Below are positions 42,043 to 53,500 of a stretch of 64,000 nucleotides of DNA, piece by piece. The translations under genes were made by a program, and so were the position numbers. The stretch comes from Haliclona indistincta (lineage: Eukaryota; Porifera; Demospongiae; Haplosclerida; Chalinidae). The DNA lies in assembly GCA_964017065.1 (NCBI GenBank), contig OZ024788.1, positions 6,508,087-6,572,086 on the forward strand, given 5' to 3'. The notes beneath the pieces are model-generated. The model saw only the letters and a list, made by a program, of their open reading frames with translations, was not told where the DNA came from and did no database searches. Position 1 is the first letter of the stretch. Every line of letters begins with the position of its first letter.

Positions 42043-42916
42043 CTTCTCTCTCCCCCCATCTATTTCTCATTCTTCACCCTAAATTATTCTTTCTCTCTCT
42101 ACACAGCGTGTTCCTGAGTCTAACGCTACTTGGGACAATGAAAAAGGTGTTCAAAGAAACTCTTCTGTTGATATATCAGTAGCAGTGGCTATGGATGGTG
42201 GATTGATCACTCCCATCATAAAGGATGCTGATCAATTGACTGTACCACAAATATCATTGAAAATGAAAGTAAGAAGATCCCAATAATTATCCTGCCACAG
42301 GATTAATTCTCTTTCTCCCTCTCCACCACACTCTGGCCTCTTTCTCTTTCACTCTCTCACACCCTCTCTCTTTGTGTCTTGCGCCCACTTTTGTGGTGGT
42401 TAATTTTAGGACTTAGCTGATCGAGCACGTATTGGTAAACTGGCACCCAATGAGTACCAAGGTGGATCATTTAGGTCAGCTCACACACACTTTCCTTCCT
42501 TTCTTTTGCTGCTGGAAAACAGTCATGCAGGCCCTTTAGGAGAGGGCAAAGCTCAGACACAAGCACAAACAACACTCACGGTTCACAAACACATAGTATA
42601 AGTAGACACTTTTTTTATTCTACTCACTAAAAATGAGTTGAATAATCATGTTTTATTTTTCTGCAGTATTACTAATCTAGGAGGTCACGGGATCAAGGAG
42701 TTTTGTGCTATCATCAACCCGCCACAGTCAGCCATTTTGGCTGTCGGGAGTTTAGAGGCGGTCCCTAGTGTGCTAGACAATGAGTTAACAGTCACGAGAG
42801 TGATGAGAGTGACCGTGTCATGTGACGTCCGTGTGATCGACTACGAACTAGCATGTCAATGGTTGGAGGCTTTCAAGACTGTAATGCAATACCCAGTCAC
42901 TAATGGATTGCTCTAA
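40642..42916 (+). CDS. PDHX: E3-binding protein of pyruvate dehydrogenase (PDHX-like), lacking a lipoyl domain
   Basis: Nine exons: 40642-40711, 40773-40854, 40914-41015, 41128-41251, 41543-41621, 41753-41814, 42107-42268, 42410-42474, 42667-42916; 331 residues. The Arg/Ser/Ala-rich start looks like a mitochondrial presequence. Residues about 52-90 are the peripheral subunit-binding domain (ALSPAVRHLV, GIDPSKITPTGPKNRLLKED) that holds E3. Residues about 105-331 are the acyltransferase-like core (AMRKTIAKRM, INDVVIKAAALAL, GGLITPIIKDAD, ITNLGGHGIKEF). The catalytic DHRxxxG-type motif reads SCDVRVIDYELA: the His is Val303 and the Gly is lost, as in animal PDHX and unlike active E2. Vertebrate PDHX (about 500 residues) also has a lipoyl domain; no exon for one exists here. 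An AATAAA signal lies at 43009-43014. Expected role: E3 docking in the mitochondrial complex. Confidence 0.9.
41041..42050. repeat. CT microsatellites in PDHX-like introns
   Basis: Pure or nearly pure CT runs at 41041-41120, 41455-41540 and 41830-42050 lie in introns 3, 4 and 6. Two end directly at the 3' splice site; the third ends about 60 bases before it. They give long false Ser-Leu or Arg-Glu reading frames. Confidence 0.95.
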
Positions 42917-43008
42917 AATAAGCACAGAAAATTCTACTCTTTATAATAGTTCATTTTGCAGAATACATTTCTTATACCAGTGATACAGTGACAAGTAGCC
43001 ATATCTAC

Positions 43009-43014
43009 AATAAA
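43009..43014 (+). terminator. AATAAA poly(A) signal of the PDHX-like gene
   Basis: An AATAAA hexamer about 95 bases after the stop codon, on the coding strand. It lies in the 490-base space between the convergent PDHX-like and GOLT1 genes. No other gene is seen in that space. Confidence 0.55.
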
Positions 43015-43406
43015 TAAGAGGCTATTAAAATCTGTAAAATTATAATAATGATCACCTTTACTAGAAAAGTGAAACAATAGAATGGGTATAAATTACGGTA
43101 AAACATCTCACAGCTCAATCTCAAGTGATGGTTCATAACAACTATGTGTAGCCCAGATCTATACTGAATGGAAGTTTCATAAAACTTCCCATAATATTAT
43201 CAACACAAAGACACTGTTAGGCCCTTTCCTGGAGTATCATGCATGATATAACAGCTGTGGAGAAGAACACTCAGCTGTTCCCTTATCTTACGTGATCTCT
43301 GCCCCACAAATGTAATTGAACCAGTTAAATACTAAAAGTTGATGTTTGATACTAGTATGAATGATTGGAAGGACATGTATTAACAATAAACTATTGTAGT
43401 GTTCTC

Positions 43407-45133
43407 TCATGCGGGTGAGTTTGAGTCATCTGCTAGTCTGTCGGTAATCTACAGAGAGAGAGAGAGAGAGAAAATATTTGGGTGAGTGAGAGAGTGAGTG
43501 AGTGCGCAAGTGAGTGAGTGAGTGCGCAAGTGAGTGAGTGCGCAAGTGAGTGAGTGAGTGAGTGAGTGAGTGAGTGAGTGAGTGAGTGTGCGAGTGAGTA
43601 AGCAAGCGAGTGAGGTGAGAATAAGGAAATACAACTTGTCAAACAAGAAGACATTGTGAGTGAGTATAGTTATTGAGTAAGCTTGAGGAAGATATTACTC
43701 ACCATTCTAACTCCAGGCATGTTGAGGAAATGACCAATTACAGGTAGTCTTCTTAGAAATAGAACCGCATGAGGAATAATACCTCTGTAGTGAGGGAGAG
43801 AGAAAGGAGGGAGAGAGAAGATAGCGAGGAGGGAGGGAGGAAGGGAGAGCAAGGAAGAAGGGAGGGAGAGTGAGAAAGAGAGATACAGTATTGAGTGATT
43901 GTGTTGTATGTAACAACATGAAAGCACTCGATATTACACAAAATGAAGGCAAATCTACTTTGACCACCAAAACACAGTATGGTGGTACCAGTCACAGGGT
44001 TGCGCTACCACAAGTAATCTCATCGCTGCACCAGCACTATACCAATTAATATCATTACCACTACAAACAAAATGAAGCATACATGTACCGTAACAGATAT
44101 GTTGCCTGTTTCACATCTGGTCAAGCAATGTACATCAATGGTTTTGAGAGAGAGAGCACATTTAATGTTGAGAGGTAGCAATAAAGTCACATGAAAATTC
44201 TTGTCTTTGTGCTCAAATTTTTAGCTATTGCAAAATGCAGGCTTGCTGTAACATGTCATTACATTATTTCACTTCAATGCTAGGAAAGCAGGACTCCTGA
44301 TACACATACATGAAAATAAGACCAATACAGCAAAGGCTGAACAGTGACTGTCTACATACTGTAGTTGAGATTGTGCACAACATGTCTTTACCTAAATAAA
44401 AGAAATGCTCCGTAGATTTCAACAAGCATTCCGATGATAGGCCAACCAATGAGTACAATAAATATTCCACCAGTGAAGAATGCTGTTCCCTTGAGTTTGT
44501 GAGATTGGAAGAAAAAGTAGTACATTTTAGTGGGACCAATAATAAACCCTACACCAGCCAGGAATAGAATCTGAGAGATAGAGAGAGAGAGAGGGAGGGA
44601 GGGAGGGAGGGAGGGAGGGAGGGAGGGAGGGAGGGAGGGAGGGAGAGGGAGGGAGAGAGAGAGAGAGAGAGGGAGGGAGAGGAAGGGATCGAGGGAGAGA
44701 ATGCATGAGGGTAGGAAATAGAGGCCGGAAGGAGAGGAGCAAAGGAGATGGAGAACGAGATAGGAGAGTAGGGATTGAGAGTTAGTGAATGAATAAATAC
44801 TGCTGTCTGTGCACAGCTTACATTTCCCATTGCTAGTAGACCTTTGTCGAAGAAAAAAATCACTCCAAGAAAAAGAAACCCTAACCCAAATGCAACTAGG
44901 CCTAAGCCTATCTCTGAAAATGATCAATAAAAAGATCAGTATAAACAGAACATGCAAAAACTACTTTAAGAGATGATAGATACATGCAAATAATAATTAT
45001 GAGAGAGACAAGGAAAGAGAGGGGTGTGCACTAAAAAGAATGCTGCAGTCTAGTTTCAGTGAATTCAGGCAGTGTAGTGGATTTGGTTGCATTGATACTA
45101 ACTTTGGAAGTCTGTCAGGTTGACGCTAATCAT
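43407..45133 (-). CDS. GOLT1: Golgi transport protein GOT1/GOLT1
   Basis: Five exons in transcript order: 45103-45133, 44822-44913, 44392-44570, 43703-43784, 43407-43448; 141 residues, close to the 138 of human GOLT1B. Starts MISVNLTDFQ and continues KIGLGLVAFGLGFLFLG, then FFFDKGLLAMGN, GGIFIVLIGWPIIGMLVEIY and FLRRLPVIGHFLNMPGVRM. These are the four short membrane helices and conserved loops of the Got1 family, which acts in ER-to-Golgi and intra-Golgi traffic. The small first exon was fixed by phase and by alignment with the family's MISLTDTQKIG start. Introns 2, 3 and 4 hold purine-rich microsatellites (CT-rich on the coding strand) ending near their acceptors. Confidence 0.95.
43452..43890. 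repeat. GAGT/GA microsatellites in GOLT1 introns 3-4
   Basis: GAGTGAGT and GA arrays at 43452-43620 (intron 4) and GGGA/GA-rich sequence at 43790-43890 (intron 3). Each lies next to the acceptor of the following exon as read on the minus strand. A similar GGGA array is at 44571-44690 in int. 2. Confidence 0.9.
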
Positions 45134-45385
45134 GTTGCCCGCTTGATCTGATCAGTGAGTAGTTCAAAGTTCACTGGAGCATGAAATCCCGCTCGCTCCA
45201 CAAAGCGTCTTTCAACAAAGGAGGCGTGGTCAGCAAAGGTCATGAATAATAATCAAGCGCGGGCTTGAAATAATATTCATTGAAGGTGCAGCTGGCTAGC
45301 TGTGTCTACAGCAATAAAAAGTCTGCAGCAACAAAAACTTTTGGTTCGTCTTTCCTCTCAGCTCTACCAGGTCAAAACTCATTCT
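45134..45385. promoter_or_regulatory. Divergent promoter of GOLT1 and M1AP
   Basis: Only 252 bases separate the two start codons, which face away from each other. The segment must contain both promoters and 5' untranslated regions. It includes GGAGGCGTGGTCAG near 45220; no TATA box stands out. Confidence 0.55.
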
Positions 45386-48300
45386 ATGGAGCGTCAAGCG
45401 TTTAGCAGACAGCCAGGTAGGCAAAAATACACTTTGAATCTTGCTGTAGAGCTCATTTTGAAATGTTAAGGTTTGTTTCTCACTTTGAGTTTGTTTTTTT
45501 GTAGCTCGAGCAGTGCTGGTTGACATGCACCGACCAATGGACGCTTCCACGTGTCGTACGGTCCATCAGGCGCTCAGTAGCACCCTCATGCTGCTAGCAC
45601 ACCTCAATGGAGCTGTTAGAGTACCTCTCCTCTCAATATCACTACTGCAGAGCTACACTGAGGTCAGCCAGGTTCCCAGAGTAGCGTTTGAGAATCAAAA
45701 GCAATACTTCTTTAGCATGAGAAAGCAGTGTTCATGAAATAAGTGTGTGCTACATGTATATACAAAGCACAGTGCATTTCATTTGAATGCTGCTAGCTAG
45801 GGACCATAATAGGAAAATGTTTTTGGAGCTGTGGCGATTCTACGATGGGGCTGAGGGTGCGCGAGCACCCCCCTCCTCCCCTCCCGCGCAACACGATTGT
45901 TAACTCTCGAACATTTACAACATATACGGTAAATACGTAACATAAAAAATAGCTGCCCAGCACCCATCTGTCCTCATTCCTAGAATCGCCACTGTGGAGA
46001 ATCAAATTCGTGACAGCAAATACAAATTGCTGGTGTCTATGCTTCTGTATAAAATTTAACTTTCATGTTTGCAAGAAATCACGAAATTCACAATTTAATT
46101 CTCTTGAAAATTAAGCACTGTGCAGTAGAATGAATTCTTGTTTATCATAAATTTTTAGCTTTTCTTGAGAGCTAGAAAATTGTCAGTAATAATTTAAGAT
46201 ACTCAGTTTGTACTACCGTTGGTTTCTCTTCTTGACTATAGTGCTTGTATCCACTGCAAAATGTGAAGGGAAACCACTCTCGTTTGCTCACTGCTATGGA
46301 AGAGATGAGGACGTCTGTCTTCGGGCTTCTCTCTCGTACGCTCAACAATTCAAGTAGTAGTCTAGTAGAGGGAATACAAGAGGCACTGGTACAGTTCAGC
46401 AGGTTGAACCAGTCATTGAAACAGGTCTGACAATGATAGAGTGTGTTATTTGCACATACTTTTTTACTCTTCTATAACTCATTCACAACCTACTTCAATC
46501 ACCTTTTCTTTCCCTTAATCACTCACTCACTCACTAACTCATTCACTCACTCACTCACTAACTCATTCACTCACCCAACACTTCTTTACTTACCTCACTC
46601 ACTCACTCACTCACTCACTCACTCACTCACTCACTCACTCACTCACTGACTAACTCCATCACTGACTTACTCATTCTCTCTCTCACTCACTCACCCCACG
46701 TACACACCACTTACTCACTCACTCACTCACTTATTCACTCACTCACACACTCCTTCACTTACCTTACTCACTCACTCACTCACTCACCCCCTTACCCACA
46801 CTCCTTCACTTACCTCACTCACTCGCTTGCTCACTCACAGGCTGCTGGTTCTGCTACTACTGGTCATCCATCACAAATCGAAGTGACCATCCTGACAGCT
46901 CGGTCTCCCTCTCATGTCCGTCGCTGTGTTGAGCACTCTGTTGACATGCTAGAGCTGGAACACTTGAAGAAGATATCAGTGGTTTGTATCACTGACCCTA
47001 GCAAGCTGTTAGAGCAAGGGAGACTAGAGGAAGAAGAGGAAGACCAAGGGATGTTCTCACAATTACCATCTAGTCCATCAGAACTGAGTAAGATAGTAAA
47101 GCGTTTCACCTCAAATCTCAAAGTTGTTCAGCATACACAATTCAGACATGGTCCAGGCATGGAATTGTTTTTCATCGCATGCATAGTCAATAATGTGTAT
47201 TTACCATCTTGGCTCGTTTGCTACAGCATCATCACCTCTCTATTCTAGATGTGCTCCATCTTGAAATAATGTAAATCATCACATGTTGCTAACTAGGCTT
47301 TCAATGTTATTTCAAAAAAGTATATCAGTCTTTTTCGTTTGTGCAAGTAGCCCTTATACAGTCAGTAATGGTAACCCTAATAATATCATTTTCATCTCTA
47401 GACAATTTGTTTCATATTATCAGTAGTCACTCTGTGTTCAGGTATGTCATTGTTGGATGTGACGTCTATCGATAACGATGTGCTGAGTCTGCAGAGCTAC
47501 CTCAAGACCTGGCTACATGACTGTGGTACTGACAGCGAGCATGTTCATCTCTCCTTGCCAGCACCCTCAGCTGATACTACTGGTAGCGGTCGACTGGTCA
47601 TCAAGTGTGATCTCCACGATAGAATGATACCTGTTAATGCACTACCGCCTCCACTGAGCAAGAACTTTGTAAGTTGAGAGTGAAATGAAACAGCAGAACA
47701 TTACGGCATATACTTGGTTTTGCAACAGAGGCGTGATGGAATGTTCACGCTTAATATAATGAGCTATGACAAGTGGACAGGGTCCACGGATGAATTTCCT
47801 GGGAGTATACAGATCTACTCCCAGCTTCACATACCTTCGTGAAATTCATCCGTGGACCCTGTCCATTGGTCACCTCGTCATAGCAGGTTTTATCATTATA
47901 TTCACTGCGAACATTCCCAGTCGCGAAACCAAGTATGATGTGAAGAGTTGAGGAGGAGCCATAAACATACTTTTCAAACTTGATTTCATTTTCTAAAAGA
48001 GGTCAACTAGCGCAGCATACATGTATTGTTTCTAGTGAAAATTACTATTATACATTCTTCAGTCTTTGGTGACTTGTAATAATATTAGCAGCTGCATCTT
48101 TTGTAAAGCTGTGAACTAAATTGTTGAAGTGTATTACCATGGTCATTTACTGGTTAATATTGCAGCAATGCTCTTAATTGTAGCTCTCTATCTAATCCTC
48201 CTCACAGAGCTTGTCTACAGGATCACTGTCTACTACTACCTCTTCTTCATCTGGAGCTAGAGCAACAGCTCTGATCATTCCTCTACCGGTCTATAAGCTG

Positions 48301-49737
48301 AAAATTATCGGAACTTACTCGAGCAGTGGAGTGTGTGAGTCTGTGCTGTATGGCTGTCCTGTGGTGGTGAAGCCGACAGCTTGCTGGACTCTGGACTGGG
48401 AGGAACTAGAGACCAACAGACAGCACTTCATGGCTCTCTGCCAGCAACTTACGGATCGAGTGAGTGGGTATACACACGGAAAATAGCTTGTTGATAAGGC
48501 TTCAAGTTGTCTTTCTACTTCCCGTCATACACATGTATTTGTAAAAGTCTGGTGCGTCTAGTAGTGTAGCATACTAAACTAAATGCATGCACACTAAAAG
48601 TCATGCTAAAAGTTGTAGTAAATTTGCTTTGTTTTATGACTCAGTAGTAAAAATTGAGATTCGATGCCCATCATCAGTAATGTGTAGGTACTCGTTGTGA
48701 TGTGTTTTTGAATGCTTTGTACATTAAGAAGTGTGATCATAGCATTCTGTACTGCAGGATCAAGTTCTTCTTGCTGCATGTACTGAAACAACCTCCCTCT
48801 CTACATCTTCATCCTCTATCTCATCGCAAGTGGCTGGTGTGGGTCACTATCTCCTCTTGCCGTCCTCCTCCTCTCTGCTCATTAAACCAGTGGTGGTGAG
48901 TGAGCTCCTTCTACCAGTGGAGACAGCAGGAGAGGGAGACAAACCAACACCTGACGCCATGGACTCCATAGCAGCTAGTCTAGACCAGGTGAGTCAATAC
49001 AAGCTCATGTCTGCTGAATTTAACTATGAAGCAAGCTTGCTAAAAACACTTGCACAAATTTTTCATCACTAACATGTACAAATCTGGATCCATGCTATTC
49101 TGGACTGAACCCAGTCTCAACCCAGATTGCGCATACACATGTTTGCTGGCTTTCTAGTTGTGTAGTTCTCACATGCACTCCTAACAAAGCTTGAGAATTG
49201 AGATGATGCATTGAGCTAAAAGAAACCTTCTTACAAAAGCTTGTCGGTCTGAAGTGATTCTGGAATAATTGTGTGCATGTAAACACGTTCACTCGGGTTG
49301 AACACTGGAAAAAGTACCGTGTAAAAGGGGCGTAAGTGAAGATCCTCAGAAACTGATTCAGAGAAAACAGGTGCAGATTTAGTAGCTAGCTGATTTGAAC
49401 AAATTACAGGAGTAGAGATTTTATTTTTTTATCATCTGAATAAGCAAACTCTAACTTTTGAAGGCTAAATTATGTGTATCTCCTGTATTTTGCCGTTTCG
49501 TTTTTTTTTTAGCTTGAGCCAAGACAGACATACAATCCTCTTCTAGTCAGCTCAAGAATCAATGAGTTGTTGGCAACCAGTGGAGTCAGAAAAGGAGGCC
49601 AACTGTCTCGTGTGGCGCCGAAGAGAAAGACTCCTGCTCTTCCTGACTCAACTGGTCGAGGAGGAGCAAAGAATTTAGGAGTGAAGAGAACGCGAGTGTC
49701 TCGTGGTGGATTTGTCTATGGAGGAGGAGCTCTATGA
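45386..49737 (+). CDS. M1AP: Meiosis 1-associated protein (M1AP)
   Basis: Eight exons: 45386-45416, 45505-45662, 46242-46424, 46841-47087, 47442-47668, 48208-48459, 48758-48988, 49513-49737; 517 residues against about 530 in human. Family blocks are clear: PLQNVKGNHSRL, SIDNDVLSLQSYLKTWLHD, CGTDSEHVHLSL, KCDLHDRMIP, YKLKIIGTYSSSGVCESVLY, CWTLDWEELETNRQHFMALC and LEPRQTYNPL. Exon 4 ends at a GTAAGA donor in phase 1, matching exon 5. The C-terminal tail is Gly/Arg/Lys-rich. M1AP is needed for meiotic progression in mouse and human spermatogenesis, reportedly with crossover-promoting ZMM proteins; a germ-line role here is inferred. An AATAAA follows at 50011-50016. Intron 3 is filled by a CTCA microsatellite. 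Confidence 0.92.
45829..45994. mobile_element. Small hAT-like MITE in M1AP intron 2
   Basis: A 166-base element with ends CTGTGGCGATTCTA and (complement) CAGTGGCGATTCTA. These resemble the hAT-like termini at 16770-18397. The TSD is worn (TTTTGGAG against TGGAGAAT). Confidence 0.6.
46500..46840. repeat. CTCA microsatellite in M1AP intron 3
   Basis: A long array of CACT/CTCA units with interruptions, ending exactly at the acceptor of exon 4 (46841). It produces false Leu-Thr-His-Ser reading frames. Confidence 0.9.
47762..47886. repeat. Small inverted repeat in M1AP intron 5
   Basis: Arms containing GGACAGGGTCCACGGATGAA and its complement flank a short centre. Outer parts GCTATGAC/GTCATAGC also pair. 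Probably a MITE; no TSD was defined. Confidence 0.6.
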
Positions 49738-50508
49738 CGATGATGGAAGGTAGTTGCGCAATGACAAATCAATTCAAAAGTACACATTATACTGATTGAA
49801 AACAAGCCATAATTATTCAGTTATCATCATGAAGATCCTATATTGACTGATCTAAGTCTATCTATGAACAAGTAGGTCGATTTCATTGTCTAGGAGACAC
49901 AGTCGTATGTGTATCAGACTCTGTACGAGTAATGCTTGCACTATGAAGGTAGTTGGCATGTACTGTGTAATGAGTGAGAAATTCGATAAATCCTCTGTCA
50001 AAACATGCAAAATAAATTATTTGTCTTTACTGTTATTATAATACGTGAACCAGGCATGAATTTGGGCTGTTCGCAAAAAATATTTGACCCTCCAATTTCC
50101 AGCTATATAGTATGACCGAAATTGAAATGTGGGTATTCAATATTGCACCATCTGCTAGTCGATGAGTGAGCAAACAACTGAGTACAGATGATGATGACTC
50201 TCACATGCGCTTCAGAACAGAGCCCAAGCATAATTCTATACTAACACGTGTTCACGCAGTCGTACGTGAAGGTTGTCATGAGTTTGAGTTTTAAAATAAT
50301 ATTGCTGGTCTTGATTTTAATTTCTATGTAGCAACATACGAGGTCATAATAATCAGCACATGATGATTTGAAAAGAAAGGAAAACAAAAAATAAAACATA
50401 TTACAATTCATAGATAGTCTGTCCACTGTTGTAAAATTAGGAAAAAATATTATCGTACACCGTCTGTCAAGTGACTTTCGAAAGAAAGACTATCTGGCCT
50501 GGGATGGG
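49738..50508. other. Intergenic space between convergent M1AP and MED25
   Basis: About 770 bases containing the two 3' untranslated regions. An AATAAA at 50011-50016 suits M1AP. No other gene or repeat is recognised. Confidence 0.5.
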
Positions 50509-53500
50509 TCAGAATTGGTAATTTCCTCCTGGAGCTCCAGGGGGCTGTTGGGGTCTCATTTGCATGCCCCCGGGCATTCCCTGTCCTTGAAGCTGCTGTT
50601 GTTGAGAGTACGAGGCGCTCATGAAGGGTTGCTGCTGCTGCTGCTGTTGTTGTTGCTGCTGTTGTTGATAAAGACGATTCATTAGCATTTGCTGCAATGA
50701 ACAAAATTATAACAAGCAATTCACAAATTAACTATACTGTACAATAAAAATGAGCAAATCATGTCCGTTGGTTAAAATATTATTCGAAAACAATGCATTT
50801 ATGTATAGATACTGTCTTGTTACTAGGCCTGAAACAAATACCATAGATATTCGAATATTCGTTTGTTTTGCAATAATTATTCGAACACAATTTTTACTAT
50901 TCGACTATTTGTTTGCAACCATACATTGAACAAGCATATTTTATCTACCACTTGGAGTTGGGATGCACATAATTGATGGAACATACTTAGTTACGAGGAC
51001 TTGAAATGGGTTATGGGCTATATCATCATCATGCCGAAAATACACATCTCCACCAAACTATTTGACTATTCGTTCGTTTGACATGTGAATATTCGAATAC
51101 AAAAAGTGGTATTCGTTTCAGCCCACTAGCACAGCCTCTGATTATTTTCAGGCCCCTTGCAAAAAATAAATAAAATCACTCTTGAACAGTGCAATCCCTC
51201 TAAAGTTGACACCCTTGAGACTCACAAACAGTCTCCTGATAAAAGAGGTGTATCTAAAAACATGCTTGTCCACACTACAGCATGCGTCTTTATCGAGGGG
51301 TGTTCAGTACTGTGTATCCTTCACACAATGATAGACCATCAAAGATTGAACACAATCAACACACATTTCTCCAAGTAAAAAATTTACCCTATTACTTGGT
51401 TTCAAACACAGTTTGCACATATTATAGCTATGGTGGACGACGGGTGCTCATATCTCCAACCTGATCCACTGGTCTCCTGAACTGCTGGATCATCCCTCCA
51501 GCTCCTTGCTGCTGCTGCTGCTGTTGGTGAATCTGTTGTTGCTGCATTGGCTGCTGGACCTGTTGTTGTTGCTGAGAGTACTGGTACTGTTGCTGCATTA
51601 GACCAGGCCTCTGAGTTTGCTGCTGCATGGCTGAGGAAAGAGAGGAGAGGAGAGAGAGAGAGAAAGAATAATTTTATATAGGTCATTGAAACATCGACTA
51701 GATGTTGACGAGTTGAATAGTGAGCTTTTTGTTACAGCATATGAAACAGTGATTGTTAAAACATCAGTTACGACCATCAGACTTGCATGTGAAAAGTTAT
51801 ATAGTTTGAGCGGGAAAGAGTAACACGTGGATCTCAATAAAAGGAACTGATCATGAAAAGGATCCTCTTTGTTCTAAAGCTGGTTTACAGTAAAGCTCTA
51901 TCTATCAAGTGTAATGCTACAGTGTTTTCTATTTCATGCCTGAATCTAGATAAAATAAGGAAAATCTCATTGTGATGGTCAACTTGAGCATATCAACATT
52001 AAACTATCATGACGCACATGACTGGGCTAAGCAGGATGCTATTCAAGGGAATCTGTTTGCAGTTAAAGGACACATGTTGAACTTCCTACAAGAGGACAAT
52101 AGGCTCACCTGACATAATACCCAGAACTAGCTTACATAATAAGTACATAATTATGACAGCTGCTATATCAACTCCCAGAATAATGAATAAATAATTCATC
52201 ACAGCAGTGAGTTGCATGCTGTCCTCACTCAGCGGTTTACAGATTCTTGCTGTTTGTTAGCATAAGCTAGACACCAGTAATACGCTCTTAACATTCTCCA
52301 TCGTCATGCACAAAGACATCAGCTACCAGTCTGCATAGAGCAGGCCCAAAATACAGTCCATGCACATGTGCTAAGAATTTGGATCACATGTCATGTGTTT
52401 GCACAAGGTAATGTTGACATTAGCACACAACCAGGAAATGGGAGGCACAACACTATGTCTGGACAAACAGCATTGAAGGAATATTCCCTTGTTGATCACA
52501 AATCTGATAAGCCTCAGAGACTAAACAATTGCTATCCTACCTCAGAAGTCAAACAGGAAAACTAGGTAGCTAGGTGAGCTGCACAATAATAATGGTAACC
52601 AAGAAGAAAAAGTCAATTTATACTACTATACACTAAAATGCTCACTGCTCAAAACAATTTTATAAATTATAAACTACATGTAAGACACACATCTAATAAT
52701 TACGAGTCATACTCACCTCCCACGTTTATTCTCTGTTGCTGTCCTATCTGCTGTGGAGCCATATTGCCTCCGAGGTTCTGCGGATTCGAGGAAGCTCCCA
52801 TGCCTCCTTGGGAAGGCTGCATCTGGAGAAACCCCTGACCCTGGTTACCGGCGGCCGACTGCATTGCCCCTTGCTGGGCTTGCATGGAAGAGAACTGTGC
52901 TTGTTGTTGCGGGAGTGATTGTTGCTGCTGCATTCCTGGCTGATTGAACTGCTGCTGTGGTTGCTGCTGAAACTGTTGGACTCCACCCTGCATCCCTTGC
53001 ATCGTTCCACCCTGCATCGCACTGCTTTGCATTCCTCCTCCCTGCATCCCAGCTGCTTGCATACCTCCTCCCTGCATCCCGGCTCCTTGCATCCCAGCAC
53101 TTTGCATTCCTCCTCCTTGCATCGCACCTGGTTGCATTCCTCCTGCTGCCATGTTCATTTGATGTTGCTGCTGCTGTTGCTGTTGTTGCTATAAAAACAC
53201 ACCGTACAACAAACCATCACTTTCAGGTGTCTTTAAGACAATGTTATTATGCTTATTGACAAGTATAAATTATTATTACATAGTACGTCATCTTTCACCA
53301 ATCAGATTGCTCTATTCGAGGCCATTAATGTAGGTTATTGACCGCGCGTAGCGTCTTCTATAGCAACAGACCGTTGAGTCTTTGCGATTTTTAAAAATTC
53401 GCGATGTTATTGCGCTCACAGTGATGAACTATGTAATAAATCATTTATTGCCCTACACAACTCGGACAATAACTGACATTAATGACCTCGGGAAAGTCAG

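Noticed and set aside
41333..42117. ORFs of Ser-Leu or Arg-Glu repeats on both strands
   Set aside because: Products of intronic CT arrays within the PDHX-like gene. The real exons are the short in-phase blocks listed.
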